DNA from: Liolophura sinensis
Lineage: Eukaryota; Mollusca; Polyplacophora; Chitonida; Chitonidae
Length of the DNA stretch: 64,000 nucleotides
Direction of reading: 5' to 3'
Assembly (NCBI RefSeq): GCF_032854445.1
Contig: NC_088300.1
Span: 18,705,608-18,769,607, forward strand
Positions 9,601 through 20,011 of the stretch are shown piece by piece (position 1 is the first letter of the stretch; the number at the start of each line of letters is the position of its first letter). Under the pieces are notes generated by a model, which did no database searches, was not told the origin of the DNA, and saw nothing but the letters and a program-made list of their open reading frames with translations. A program made the position numbers and the translations under genes.

Positions 9601-12547
9601 CAAGGAGATATATCCAGGACACTGAGACACGTATATGACTCTGACACACCTGGGACACTTAGACATCCAGGACAATGACACACTCGGGACACTGAGATAC
9701 ACAGGACACTGAGACATTAGACACTGAGACACTGGACACTGACACATCCTAGCTAATAGCTAATTACTTTTCTGTTGTAATTCTGGGATTTTCCTTTTAG
9801 CTGGTGTCACATGTACTGTAATCAAATTCTTTCCTTTGTTTTCCTTTCAGGCAAAATTTTTAGACTTTAAAATTCAGAATATGGTTGGAAGTTGCGACGT
9901 GAAATTCCCGATTCGTCTAGAAGGTTTGGTGCTAACCCACGGTCAGTTTTCCAGGTAAGTTCTTCCCAAGCTCTATCTGTACAAGTCTGATGTATATGTA
10001 ACCTAAAGTACTCGTGAACAACCACGTGTAACCCCAAAACATTGGTCATTATCTATATGATAGTGACACTGAATGGAAAGTTTAGTTGAGGAATGGCATC
10101 AACAATCATTGTGTTTATTTGAGAAATACAGTCCTCAGGTTTCCATAGACCTGGTTCCCAGTTTACCTGGCTAATAAACCTGAAGATACATGTGAAGTTA
10201 CCTTTACCTCAGAGACCTCCTCAGTAGTTGAGCATCCACCTCGAAGTCGGGAGACTAAGGGTCAAACCCTGGTTGGGTCGTGCTAAAGACTTAAATAATG
10301 GTACCTAATACTTCCTTGATTGGCACTTAGAGGTTAGTGCAAAGAAACAGAACTGGTTGGTTCAGTGTCAGTGTAATGTAACTGGGAAGGGTGTTGTGTC
10401 TGGTCCAGTTTTGTGTCATGCTTAACAGTTTGACGATGGGGAGTCATTAGGTGTGTGTACTACAAACATGTATACTGTGTCTTCTTGTGGCAGGGCGAGT
10501 CCATGGCGCCAATGTCCACTGAAGTATACAAGATCATGTCTGGTGTCTTCAGCAGGATATTTCTGTAATGGCAGCACATTGGCAGCACGGACTAGCTCTG
10601 CCACTAAGAGACACAGCATATGTATACATATGATGGCTCATAAAAGTGCAACATAAAATAACCTAATTCCTCAAACTTTTTTGCTTACGAAAGTTCAAAG
10701 AGGAACTTCCAGTGCAATTTATGCACATTTCAAATTTGATTTTGGAGATAAAACTACATTGGTTGGGTTGACCAACTTCAGGGTTTCACAAAAAATAAAA
10801 TTTTTTGAATCCACACAGATCATGTATATTTATTTATTTATTTAATTTTTTTTTTTTTTTTTTGTCTAACAGCTATGAGCCAGAGTTATTTCCTGGGTTG
10901 ATATACAGGATGGTGAAGCCTAGGATTGTCTTGCTGATCTTTGTGTCAGGCAAAGTTGTGTTGACAGGTGAGGCTTATACTGATAAAGAGAAAAAGACAC
11001 TTGAAAATAATTTTTGAAGGCTGGTGTTTAGGACCACCTCTTGGGAAACACTTATATTTTCTCTGCGTAGTAATGTTATAATTGAGGGTGTCACACATTG
11101 CATAAATATATTTGCACTAGAACGGGATATTTTTTCGAGAACAGATGTGTTCAACCTGGATTTTGATCATATTTATACTTTTAATAGATTTATTAATATT
11201 ATCATAAATTAGGTTAAATGTGTGCGTTGGGATATAAACAACAAATTTACATTTAAATTCATTTATTAGACATGTATCACATCCTTGTTTAGAACAATGT
11301 GCAAAGACAGTATACCAAGGGGTGGTCCCAAATACCCACCATACAAAAATATTTTCATATACCCTTTTCTCTTGAAATATGGACATCATTCATCTTATTT
11401 TGGCATCATTTTTATGTTTTCTTCTCCTTTAAGGATATGGAGACTATATAGGGTTCCTAAAATGCAATAAACAATTTCCAAAAACACTTTCATTTGTCTT
11501 GAGAACAGAACACTTAACAAGATTCCTGAGGTCCAACTGCACTGAAATGTTAATATATCTGCCTTCTGAGCAGCACGTCAGGGGTTCAACCCCAGCTGAT
11601 CATGTCTAGGAGTGTGTTGTGGCCTTGGTTGCAAAAGACAGTCGACCTTGCACTATTGTGCATTCTTCAATGAGGTTTGCTGGAGACTATTTGCTGTATA
11701 CCAAGATAACATAGTTCATGGTTGGATTTTATTTATTTATTTGATTGGTGTTTTATGCCATACTCAAAAATATTTCGCTTATGCCATGGCGGCCAGCATT
11801 ATGGTGGGAGGAAACCGGGCAGAGCCCAGGGGGACCCACAATTATCCACAGGTTGCTGGCAGACCTTCCCACTTACGGCCAGAAAGGAAGCCAGCATGAG
11901 CTGGACTTGAACTCACAGTGAACATTGGTGAGAGGCTCCTTCATAGTAGGGAACCCCCTGATGTTTAAGCTACCAAAGGTAGGTGCATCGTTGTTTGCAC
12001 GGGCCCCACTGGTTTTCTTTACCTGTAATATATAGGCCTCCGGGCTCTCAATTAATTCTTCTTTATTCTTGAATTTATGTTCAGTAATGACAAAAAAATA
12101 AAATCAAGTGATGCTATGTGCATATTCGAACAGACCCCTCCAGCATAGGGGGTTAGACAAAATTCTGGTTGGTCTAGTGTCACCATGTGTATTTACTGAC
12201 TGGGTGGGGTGTACTGTGTTGTGTATTCTGAGTAATCCTGCGAGGCAAAAGCTGTAGATATCTTGGCACCATAATACTGGCTGCCGTCAGATAAGTGAAA
12301 TATTCTTGAGCACGATGTAAGTATCAGTCATGTAAATAAATAATCAAACTAACTTTAAGCCAACACATTAGTCCTGAAATCGTGCTCACTGTGCATGGAA
12401 ATGGGTAATTGTGTTAATACGTTTGTTCTCCCTTGATGACATTCATCATTCATTCATTCCTTCTTTCCAGGTGCTAAAGTCAGGCAGGAAATCTATGATG
12501 CTTTTGAGAACATTTATCCTATCCTGAAAGGATTCCGGAAACAGTGA
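5051..12547 (+). CDS. TBP: TATA-box-binding protein, complete, seven coding exons
   Basis: Coding exons are 5051-5155, 6763-6923, 7355-7534, 9422-9485, 9851-9954, 10873-10967 and 12471-12547, joining in phase to 261 residues. TBP nucleates TFIID and the Pol I and III initiation factors on promoters. The first 88 residues are a Pro/Ser/Thr-rich N domain ([27 protein letters not shown]) with no polyglutamine, unlike vertebrates. The last 170 or so are the saddle core: repeat 1 has [15 protein letters not shown] and [19 protein letters not shown], the helix has [13 protein letters not shown], and repeat 2 has [34 protein letters not shown] and [13 protein letters not shown]. The four DNA-kinking phenylalanines (RFAA, LIFSSG, LFPG, LIFVSG) are all present. 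MDTPSHF is chosen as the start by position and N-domain character; an in-frame upstream ATG at 4991 would add 20 residues. Confidence 0.96.
5305..5530 (+). repeat. Dispersed repeat, copy 1 (shared with 29755-29940)
   Basis: Begins 'gcgtcaccaaggaatctc', contains 'gttgtgcttg' and 'aatttttgtc', and ends 'taaatggagcatgctctg'. The same landmarks in the same order occur near 29760-29935. It lies in TBP intron 1. No coding potential or family was recognised. Confidence 0.55.
6605..6663. repeat. (AT)n microsatellite
   Basis: About 58 bases of uninterrupted alternating T and A, roughly 100 bases upstream of TBP coding exon 2. The two tyrosine/isoleucine-rich frames it opens on both strands are artefacts of the repeat. 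Confidence 0.95.
7868..8235 (+). mobile_element. tRNA-headed SINE, copy A
   Basis: The head 'tggcctaatggttagaaca' is a good Pol III box A, with a box-B-like stretch about 30 bases later. The body has 'taagaccttaaagaggaagt', 'gactggttgacccatgtcag' and 'tcagtgaagcagcactagat'. The same body recurs at 10205-10620 and, reversed, at 43930-44280. It is inserted in TBP intron 3. It is not a working tRNA: the cloverleaf arms do not pair and the body is far too long. Confidence 0.65.
8388..8612. mobile_element. MITE-like inverted-repeat element
   Basis: The left end (catact...tatctaggaactctaacatcac) is the imperfect reverse complement of the right end (gtgatgtcagagttccta...agtatggtccatatagccca). Arms are about 45 bases around a centre of about 100 non-coding bases. 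It resembles a non-autonomous DNA transposon in TBP intron 3. A target-site duplication could not be fixed with confidence. Confidence 0.55.
9520..9750. repeat. Degenerate minisatellite (gacatccagGACACTGA-type)
   Basis: Short units built from 'gacatccag', 'gacactgagacac' and 'ggacactgagacat' repeat irregularly with a period near 17. The array starts about 35 bases after the 5' splice site of TBP coding exon 4 and occupies most of that intron. Confidence 0.75.
10205..10620 (+). mobile_element. tRNA-headed SINE, copy B
   Basis: The head 'cctcagtagttgagcatcc' and 'gggtcaaaccctgg' (box-B-like) is followed by 'gtgctaaagacttaaa', 'ggtacctaatacttcc', 'gactgg' type body sequence and a long 3' region with 'tgtggcagggcgagtccatg', shared with the reversed copy near 44010. 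It lies in TBP intron 5. Confidence 0.65.
10665..10825 (+). repeat. Dispersed repeat R2, copy 1
   Basis: Contains 'gtgcaatttatgcacatttc', 'aactacattggttggg', 'cagggtttcacaaaa' and 'atccacacag'. The same ordered landmarks occur at about 45815-45980 and 61165-61320. Family not recognised. Confidence 0.6.
11720..11940 (-). mobile_element. SINE copy, reverse orientation
   Basis: Starts 'tttatttatttatttgattg' and continues 'gtgttttatgccatactc', 'atggtgggaggaaaccggg', 'gttgctggcagaccttccca', 'gccagcatgagctggac' and 'gagaggctcctt'. This is one of the most complete copies and can serve as the window's reference. It sits in TBP intron 6, and its tRNA-like head is not clearly present. Confidence 0.75.
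12250..12350 (+). repeat. SINE 3' end fragment, forward
   Basis: Contains 'actggctgccgtcagataag', 'tgaaatattcttgagca' and an 'aaataaataatcaa' tail, which is the 3' end of the common SINE in forward orientation, close to the last TBP exon. Confidence 0.55.
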
Positions 12548-12993
12548 TGACAGAGTTACTGTAGTACACATGGGGGTTACATATACAGCACTGATAAAGC
12601 CACATGGAGTCCTGCTGGAAGTTTGCACCAAGATTAGAATTTCTGATTTTACGAAAGGGCTTTTTTGCAACTCACCTAGCTGTAAGAAGCTTATGACAGA
12701 TGTTTGATTTACCACTAAGTTCAGGCACCAGGAGAGCTATTCCTAACTATTTTGAGAGCCTGGATGTGGTTGGCTGATTAAGGGTACTATGTGACACCAG
12801 TTTTGTAGGAGTCTAGTGTCCCAGAGCCTGTGTTATACTGTATCAATAATTTTACGACCACTACCAAAGTACTTGGAAAAGGTGGATTGTTTTGATTATC
12901 TGTTGAGCTGAACATGTTAAGTGATCTCAAGGTTGATTATGCCCTTGATTAGACGGTGCCATGAAAGCAGCACAAGGTAAGATAATATGTAAG

Positions 12994-13062
12994 TAAGGCA
13001 GTTGGACGTGTAAGGCAGTTGGACGTGTAAGGCAGTTGGACGTGTAAGGCAGTTGGACGTGT
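12994..13062. repeat. 17-bp tandem repeat x 4 in TBP 3' UTR region
   Basis: The unit 'taaggcagttggacgtg' is repeated four times without differences. It lies about 450 bases after the TBP stop codon and upstream of the candidate polyadenylation signals. Confidence 0.9.
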
Positions 13063-13724
13063 AGGAAAAGGAACGATTTGTCATCTTGGATATCATCTTC
13101 ATCATTTGTATATATATAGATTCACATTTTATTAATTTTTTGTTTTTGTCTGGCGCCACCAGATGAGAATGCAAGCATACCATGTTCTGCATCAGTGTAC
13201 ATACATTTGTATCCTCATGGCTCAGCCAGCCTAAGCCACACATGTTGGAGCACTGCCAGTGTGTATGATTCTCTGTAGCTCTGATTCTGTTCTGTACATT
13301 CTGTACATTGTACAAATGTCACATCCCTGAGTAACCATCCCGGGCAGCATGTATTGAAACCATGCTCTATGTATGGCCTGAACACATTGTTCCCCATGTT
13401 GTCTGCTGTTATCTCTTATAGCAATTTTCTGGTAAAGGTTGGGCAATTAATGAAGACTCTGCAGAGACCCAAGAGATCTCGAAAATCTTTTGTGTACCAG
13501 TCAAGAAACATTTTTCCAGCTAGGAATTATTTTTCCAATGATTTTGACCACTTAAATCAGTCACATTTGAAAGTGCTCTTTGAAAATGTCCTTACCCAAC
13601 CTTATTTGCATTCTGTCTAAACATTTTATTTATACTTCACATAAACTGTATGTTTTGTACATTCTGTACAACACTTACACGAGGTTGCCATTTGGCTTTT
13701 TATCTTTTGTTGATCATGGTTCAG

Positions 13725-13811
13725 AATAAATGTGTTCATTTTCTGTCGTTGAAATCATGAAAATAAATGAGTACAGGTACATTTATTGTTTCACTTTGTA
13801 CAGTTAATAAA
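13725..13811 (+). terminator. Cluster of three TBP polyadenylation signals
   Basis: AATAAA occurs at 13725-13730, 13762-13767 and 13806-13811, about 1.2 kb after the TBP stop, with T- and GT-rich sequence after the last one. This is a plausible end of the transcript. Which signal is used cannot be told from sequence. Confidence 0.5.
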
Positions 13812-13964
13812 AAGAGTATTCTATTCATTATTTTTGTGTTGCGTGTTGTATTCACCCTTACAAAAGTGGTAGTCATACATGTACCGCTATCATTGTTATA
13901 AGTAGATGTCTGCCGTTATTTGAAATCCAGACTGCTTGTGGAAAATTTGCTTGTCTTATGTGAA

Positions 13965-14060
13965 AAATGATACGCTGAAATATATTTATTTACTACTGAG
14001 GAATATTTCACTAATACAAGAGCAGGCGGCATCATGGTGGGAGGAAACCTTGATACTGCC
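13965..14060 (-). repeat. SINE fragment, reverse
   Basis: 'tatttatttactactgagga', 'atatttcactaatac' and 'catggtgggaggaaacc' match the tail-to-core part of the common SINE. It lies between the convergent TBP and NUDT22 ends. Confidence 0.6.
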
Positions 14061-14504
14061 AGGCCATTGTGGAACTCACCACTGGTCAGTGCAGGACTAC
14101 TACGGGTGTCTGAGCGACATCTGTCTGAATCAATACTTCCACAGAAATTTATCATTACTTTGAGGGCACCCAAAATACTCTCTAGAATCTGCCGGCCTTA
14201 GTACATCATTGTAAACCAAATCTTTATACTGGTACGACAATTCAAAAGTAAAACTTTATTTCATGAAAATAAAAATTTTGCATATTTAACCATTTTTGTC
14301 AAAGTCACTTTGGCTGTCTTAATCGGAAAACTTGATCACAGTTTTTACTTCGCAGTTGTGCAAGTTGTTTGCATCATTGTGGGACCTTTATAAATTCAGT
14401 TCAGATCTTTCTGCGAGTCTTATGAGAAATCAGTGATTTAATGTGCTGTCCACACTGAGCTGTCAACAGAAATCACGTCATTACACCATCTGTCTTACAT
14501 GCAT

Positions 14505-14790
14505 ATTTTTTGTCTTACATGTTGACACATCTGCAGCCTTTCTGTCTTACATGTTGACACATCTGCAGCCTTTCTGTCTTACATGTTGACACATCTGCAC
14601 CCTTTCTGTCTTACATGTTAACACATCTACAGCCTTTCTGTCTTACATGTTGACACATCTGCACCCTTTCTGTCTTGCGTGTTGACACATCTGCACACTT
14701 TGTCCTGCATGCTAACACCTGCACACTTTCTCTATTGCGTGCTGACCTGCACACTTCAAAAATTCCTGTATTACATGTTGACACATCCCT
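14505..14790. repeat. 32-bp minisatellite downstream of NUDT22
   Basis: The unit 'tgtcttacatgttgacacat' plus 'ctgcagcctttc' repeats with an exact 32-base period at its left side and decays to the right, about nine copies. It lies within about 400 bases beyond the NUDT22 stop, so is probably in that gene's 3' UTR. A minus-strand AATAAA at 14255-14260 is a possible signal for the transcript. Confidence 0.8.
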
Positions 14791-14880
14791 CTCGCTTTGC
14801 ATGTGGGCACAACTACAGACTTTTTTCTTCTCCACAATAACACACCCACGCACTGGGCCAATGGCTAATCTGAGGAATGG

Positions 14881-16937
14881 TTATCTGGCTGAGAGAACAG
14901 TTCGATAGAGAGTCAAGCAGCCTTTGGCTGAGGGTGCTAACTTGCTCCACAAGTCTTTGTCTGACTCTTGTAAAGTCAGTGCCACTGTGTGTGGTATCAG
15001 TCTGATCGTGGTGCTCTCTTCAGCCTCTGGCTGTGTGCCTCGATGGTAACCCTCGGCAACCTCTGCAGCAGACAGGTGGCAGCTGGGAATTTATAACGTG
15101 ATATTAATCAGAAGTAAACAGAGAATTGTGGTAGGGCATACGGAGACACAGAACTGGCAACAGAGAATGGCAAACAAGCATAAGGGAACAGGGCAGTGAA
15201 GTCTTAATGAGGGAACAAAAACAAGCAAGAGAGAAGGTGGAGAAGAAATGTCCAAAAACACACAAAGCCTCACAGGAGACACAGCCTTGATTTAGCAACA
15301 AGAAGCTTGAGAAACTGAAAAACCATTATGAAGAAAATGAAAAAAGAAAAAAAAAAAGACGACAGGAGGAGGAACAATTAATATGAAATTAGGAATTATG
15401 ATGTAGAGAGAATCGGCCACAACGGAAAAGGAATAAAGGATACTGAGCATTAAATACATGTATGTGTCTAACACAGACGCCGAGACACAAATTGAGCACT
15501 ACATTTAGGAAAACTACACTGAAAGCTGCCTCCAATATATAACAAAATGGAACTTCAGGTTGTAATGCTATTGTCCTTCACACCTGACAGTATTTTACGC
15601 AGGACTGTATTTTACGCAGGACTGTATTTTACGCAGGACTGTATTTTATGCAGGACTGTATTTTACGCAGGACTGTATTTTATGCAGGACTGTATTTTAC
15701 GCAGGACTGTATTTTATGCAGGACTGTATTTTACGCAGGACTGTATTTTATGCAGGACTGTATTTTACGCAGGACTGTATTTTATGCAGGACTATTGTAG
15801 CATTCCCAGTCAGACATACGTCCCTTGGATTTACCTGACAAGAAATTCCAGACTAGGTCGTCCGGCACTAGTCGTATTTCTCGCCACTCCAATCAGTTTT
15901 GGGTCATCAAGGTCACACAGAGGGATGTTGACCTCGTCCCTGACCTCTCTCAGGATGGAGTCAAACACTTCATTACACACGTCAGAGGCAGGCAAATCTC
16001 CAGGGTCCATGTCAGAGATGTCCACCTTCCCAACAATTTCCTACAAGAGAGATAATCAGGAGGCTTTATCACAAAGAAAAATGAGCATGCTGTGGCTGAG
16101 TGGTCAAGACGCTTGCCTTTTAATGGTTAAGTCAAGCAAGAGTCTAGATTCCTGTACTGTCAATGTTCTCCAAGCATTGATCTCCTGTTCATCTTACACG
16201 AAGTTCCACCAACACGGTTCTTGTCACATGTGGCAGAGCACCAGTAAGTCTCCAAAGCAATGATTGGTGGTTTAATCTGTGTGTTTTGGGATCCTCTACT
16301 CATAAAACTGGCTGTCATCAAATAAGTGAAAAGTTTGCCAGTAGTGTGTTATAGCAACAGTCAAATAAAATGAATACAAAGATAAATGAAAACTTCATTA
16401 AAACACAGCTAAGCTCTAAGAATAACACTTTGTTCTGCTTGAATGTTTTCCAAATAATGATACCTCTGGTTCAGCATGTCCACCTGGCACATCCCACAAT
16501 CCCCCGGCTTCTCCACAATTCTCGCTCCTTCTCTGTAGTATTACATGATTGTCACTTGTTAGCACAAGCGCTCCCACCCCTAGGGCATCAGACATGAATG
16601 CCTGTGAGTTGCCATGGTGACGGCGACCAAGCTCCTGAAACCACTTTGCATCAGGCGACCAGTTTGTTCCAATGAAATCTTTGTAACAGGTCAGACCCAA
16701 GTTCAAAATCGTACGCCCTTCAGAATTAACATCTATGGAAGCCACTCGAAATTTGGAGCCATTAAAGAGTAGGTTGTTTTGTTGGACTCTAGTGTCCCAC
16801 ACTTTGTCTATGCTGTCTTCAAACTGAGGGGGGAGACGCTTTCTGTTGTTCTCCCTTGACAAAATGACACGACATGAATTTCGGGGGATGAACTTCCCTC
16901 GACTTGCCACGTACATTAGCGTTATGTTGGGGTCCAT
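14881..16937 (-). CDS. NUDT22: NUDT22-like UDP-sugar diphosphatase, complete, three exons
   Basis: Exons 16937-16464, 16040-15835 and 15082-14881 join in phase to 293 residues (human NUDT22 about 303). The family is an atypical Nudix hydrolase that splits UDP-glucose and UDP-galactose to UMP and sugar 1-phosphate. Diagnostic stretches are MDPNITLMY at the start, LGLTCYKDFIGTNWSPDAKW, DALGVGALVLTSDNHVILQR, GLWDVPGGHAEPE and FDSILREVRDEVNIPL. The last carries the REx-E-E core of the Nudix box, separated from the GG element by the long insert usual in NUDT22. ARNTTSAGRPSLEF and the C-terminal DLWSKLAPSAKGCLTLY also match. The exon 3 acceptor at 15083 was chosen over a nearby ctgcag because only it keeps the frame and gives the expected residues. 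A SINE-like element interrupts intron 1 and a 17-bp array fills much of intron 2. Confidence 0.93.
15588..15794. repeat. 17-bp minisatellite x about 12 in NUDT22 intron 2
   Basis: The unit 'gactgtattttacgcag' alternates with a one-base variant (tatgcag), giving partial 34-base periodicity. The array begins about 40 bases from the exon 2 donor. Three units make 51 bases without a stop, so a long spurious plus-strand frame runs through it. Confidence 0.92.
16080..16380 (+). mobile_element. SINE with tRNA-Leu/Ser-like head
   Basis: The head 'gctgtggctgagtggtcaag' matches a Pol III box A of class II tRNAs, with a weak later box B. The 3' end has 'actggctgtcatcaaataag', 'tgaaaagtttgccag' and an 'aaataaaatgaa' tail like the common SINE's. 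It lies in NUDT22 intron 1, antisense to the gene. It is not a functional tRNA, because no CCA-proximal acceptor stem can be paired. Confidence 0.5.
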
Positions 16938-18609
16938 TCCTTATTAGGACTGGCACTCAAGGTGATCATCATCTACAAATGTTGTAAAATTTGAAATTTA
17001 AGCATTAGCTGCTGAAAATATCTTATTGGACAGCCCTGTGTCATAGTAGCAATTGCAAAAGAACAGATATCAGCAAACTCTACCCAGATCATTCAAACAT
17101 AAAGGATTCATGAAACGTAAATGCTAAATGGTAAGTGGGAACGTTCAGTATTTAAGCTAATAATACAGAGACAAACTAAAGTTGTTATTTCTCATTTTTG
17201 GCGAACATTTGGTATCTTATATTAAATTACAAAGCCTGCAAATTTACCAGCCACACCAGCAAATCAGGTGTTGGTCATATACAACTATATAGTATACATA
17301 CAGAATATAAAAACATTACGTTTCATGAATTCATTATAAACCTCTTGCACATCACTGGCTTCTGTGTTATGTTGCTGGAATTGCATGCTATCGCTATGGC
17401 TGACACAGGGGAATGGGAATACAATTAAACTGTAAGAATCATGATTACGGCTTTAAATGTCATATTGCTGACACTATCAAGACAGCTGTTTATCTTTTGA
17501 TCATGTAGTCAATAATATTATAAGTCGTTTAATATGAGAGCAGTAGTTTTATAATTTTGAAGAAAGACGTGTCCAACTGAAAAACCCAAACAATGGTCTG
17601 AATTTGGGGTTTCATTTATTATCGTCCTTGTAGGTTTTGTTTTTTAACAACTTTAAACCTGTGCCTTAGACTTCTAATTTTTCCACACATGAAAATAATG
17701 GTACATTTCTATAATATCGGTAATAATATTATAAGTTAAGTTAACAAACACTGCATGACAGTATTTTTTTTTTTTAAACTGTCAGTGATATATTGATTCT
17801 TTAGGTACACATTGGTGTGTAAAGGAATAGATTTGGACGCGTTGGGGTTGTGCATTTGGGTACACTTAAGTTTTTACATGGATTATGTTATTATAACCAC
17901 GTCTACGTTGACAGTGATTGACGTGTACTTGATCTTGTACACGTTCTTTGTAAACTTGTGATATTGGTCAACTGTTAACGATAAGGCTCGATGCTTCTAA
18001 ACAACACATTGTTCGTGTTTTACAAAGCTGTTCCAATGTGCTCGTTACAAGTTTGTGGTCACTGGTTAAAAATCTGCATACAGTAAAATGAAAACTCACA
18101 TTTTTCCCACGTTAACGTACTTCACAGTCAATTGTTGATGTTGTAGCTTTAAACGTAAAGGTACGAGTCATTTATGTTAGCCTATTCAACAGCCCCATAT
18201 CGTAACATTTATAAGCCTATTGTATAAGCATCTTAATTAGACCATATGACATATTTTCAGTAAATAAGCTGGAATTTTCATAAAGTTTAATCATCCCGTT
18301 TCCATATGTGAGTTAAGCTTGCGAATAGACTTCACTTGGTGTATGTGAAAGCACACAGCCAGTAGGCTACATCAGAAGTTGTAAGGATCGCTCGATCATT
18401 TTTGTTGACTAAATTAGTAGTGGCAAACGTCATCCTGTAGTATTCACGGAGCTTTAAACTTTCGCACAAGCTCGTATGATTCCGGCAGAAAACTGAACCC
18501 GTAAAAAGCACAGGCAAAAACAGGGGAAAAAACAAGAAAGAAAAGAAAAAAAAAGGTTTATATGCCCCCAGCAAGTAAATCGGAATACGACATGTTTAAA
18601 TCCTGTTTG

Positions 18610-18995
18610 TTTGTTTTTTTTTATGCCTCTCTCAACGAAGTTAAGGGCGGGTGGAGGTATACGTAGAATCTACCCGTTTGTACTATCTGGTAATTATTTT
18701 CATATATAGCCCCATTTAGTGCTTTCCATGTATCTGAATACATTTTGTCCATGCAAATCTTCCTAAAGTACTAAACCTATTTCCGTGAAATTTAGCATAC
18801 ATCTTCCCTTAATCAAAACTTGTGCATGCTTAAGTTTATTTACAATCGGGTATTTATTTTCATAATTACTCACATTCATGGATTTTCATCTACGCAGAGT
18901 TTTTCCACGCAACTCCTGCTAAAGCATCGCACCAATTTCCCTGGCATTTTGTGTATATCTTTTGCATCATTTTAACATCTGTATATGCCTACCAT
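18610..18995 (+). repeat. Dispersed repeat with internal duplication
   Basis: Starts 'atgcctctctcaacgaagtt' and 'gggcgggtggaggtat'. The block 'catgcaaatcttcctaaagt...accaatttcc'-type sequence occurs twice about 170 bases apart (near 18750 and 18910), each followed by 'gtgaaatttagcatacatc' or its variant. It resembles a short repeat seen in many invertebrate genomes, but I cannot name it. Confidence 0.45.
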
Positions 18996-19899
18996 ATGGA
19001 TCGTTTAAGTATCCCATATAAAGTTTGATTCTGTGATGCTCCGTAAAAAAGATACTGATAATAATAGTAATAATGGCTTTTTTCAGGAGGGTGAAATACA
19101 ATGTGTATACTCAGTCCACATGCACTGGGTTGATCTACCCTGAGGCCCTCAGGCAAAAACAAATCTGAAACAATATGTTACATTACATATGCGTTGGAAA
19201 ACACGGTAATTTGATCGCAGTTTAAGTTAGTCGCCGGTCAACATTGAGAAATTACAAAGAGCTGTCATGTTATGAGTTTAAGCTAATCAGGGGCGTTTTT
19301 TCTACACCTCGAGAATACAGATGTTTCGACTGACGTCACCCAAGGTGTAGAACGAGTGACGCGGAATCGTGTTTCCTGTTTCTGTGTAACAAATATGGCG
19401 TCTCCCATGGCCACGTCAGATTAAAGTTTGATTTATTAGGTTATCAAGCACGTCAGGGCAAAATGACTGTGTTTCTATGGCCTTTTCCCCAAAATATTTA
19501 GGGTTATATCATCTGTGGATTGTGTTTTCTTTCAACTGTTGTTATCCCAGGTTTATTAGATTTAAATAGCAGTGAATTATGCACATGAATTCGTCCTACA
19601 CTTCATCATGAGGCCTTACACGTGACTTGCGCGAAGTACATGCATGTAGGCACATATCCACATTTGCATAATGGCCCGGTAGTCTTATGTTTTATGCCGC
19701 CACTCAAGTTTTATGTACCTTGATGTTAATTAGATCGGAACAAAATTTTTAAGAAAACAACGCTTTACACATGTGGCGCTGGCTCAGCATTGCTCGATGC
19801 GAGACCAATAAAAACGGAAATATAGTCTAGGAAATCCATCGATTAACTCGTACCTTTCTCTTGCGCGGAATCATGGGTAGTTAATGATACGCATGCTTC

Positions 19900-19913
19900 A
19901 AGCCCATAGCAAC
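19900..19913 (+). promoter_or_regulatory. Possible degenerate RFX X-box upstream of RSPH9
   Basis: The sequence aagcccatagcaac lies about 100 bases before the RSPH9 start. Its right half AGCAAC fits the RFX half-site RGYAAC exactly. The left half deviates at three positions. A second half-site, AGTAAC, lies about 20 bases further on. Motile-cilia genes are commonly RFX/FOXJ1 targets, which is why the site was considered. Confidence 0.3.
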
Positions 19914-20011
19914 CATCAAGCGACTTAAATAGTAACCAGAGGTTGCATATGGCCTCAAAACATTAACATCGACGAAGATTTGGGAAGTCTGAAGACTAGG
20001 TACCCATCAGC

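Larger units (their letters stand above)
16938..20011. other. NUDT22-RSPH9 divergent intergenic region
   Basis: No convincing exon was found. From 19300 it becomes less AT-rich, with a CRE-like 'tgacgtcac' near 19334, a short inverted repeat 'ctacacct'/'aggtgtag' around it, and 'aaatatggcgtctcc' near 19390 (YY1-like). These look like promoter elements, possibly with an untranslated exon. The rest (17000-18600) is AT-rich and unremarkable. Confidence 0.45.

Noticed and set aside
16080-16150. Possible tRNA-Leu/Ser gene
   Set aside because: Only the D-arm/box A part is tRNA-like; the rest does not fold and the 3' end matches the common SINE.
15547-16263. A 238-residue plus-strand frame
   Set aside because: It runs through the 17-bp array and then antisense to NUDT22 exon 2, whose minus-strand reading has clear homology.
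19393-19424. Short frame beginning ATGGCGTCTCCCATG
   Set aside because: It stops after nine codons, has no donor in frame, and is better read as promoter or untranslated sequence before RSPH9.
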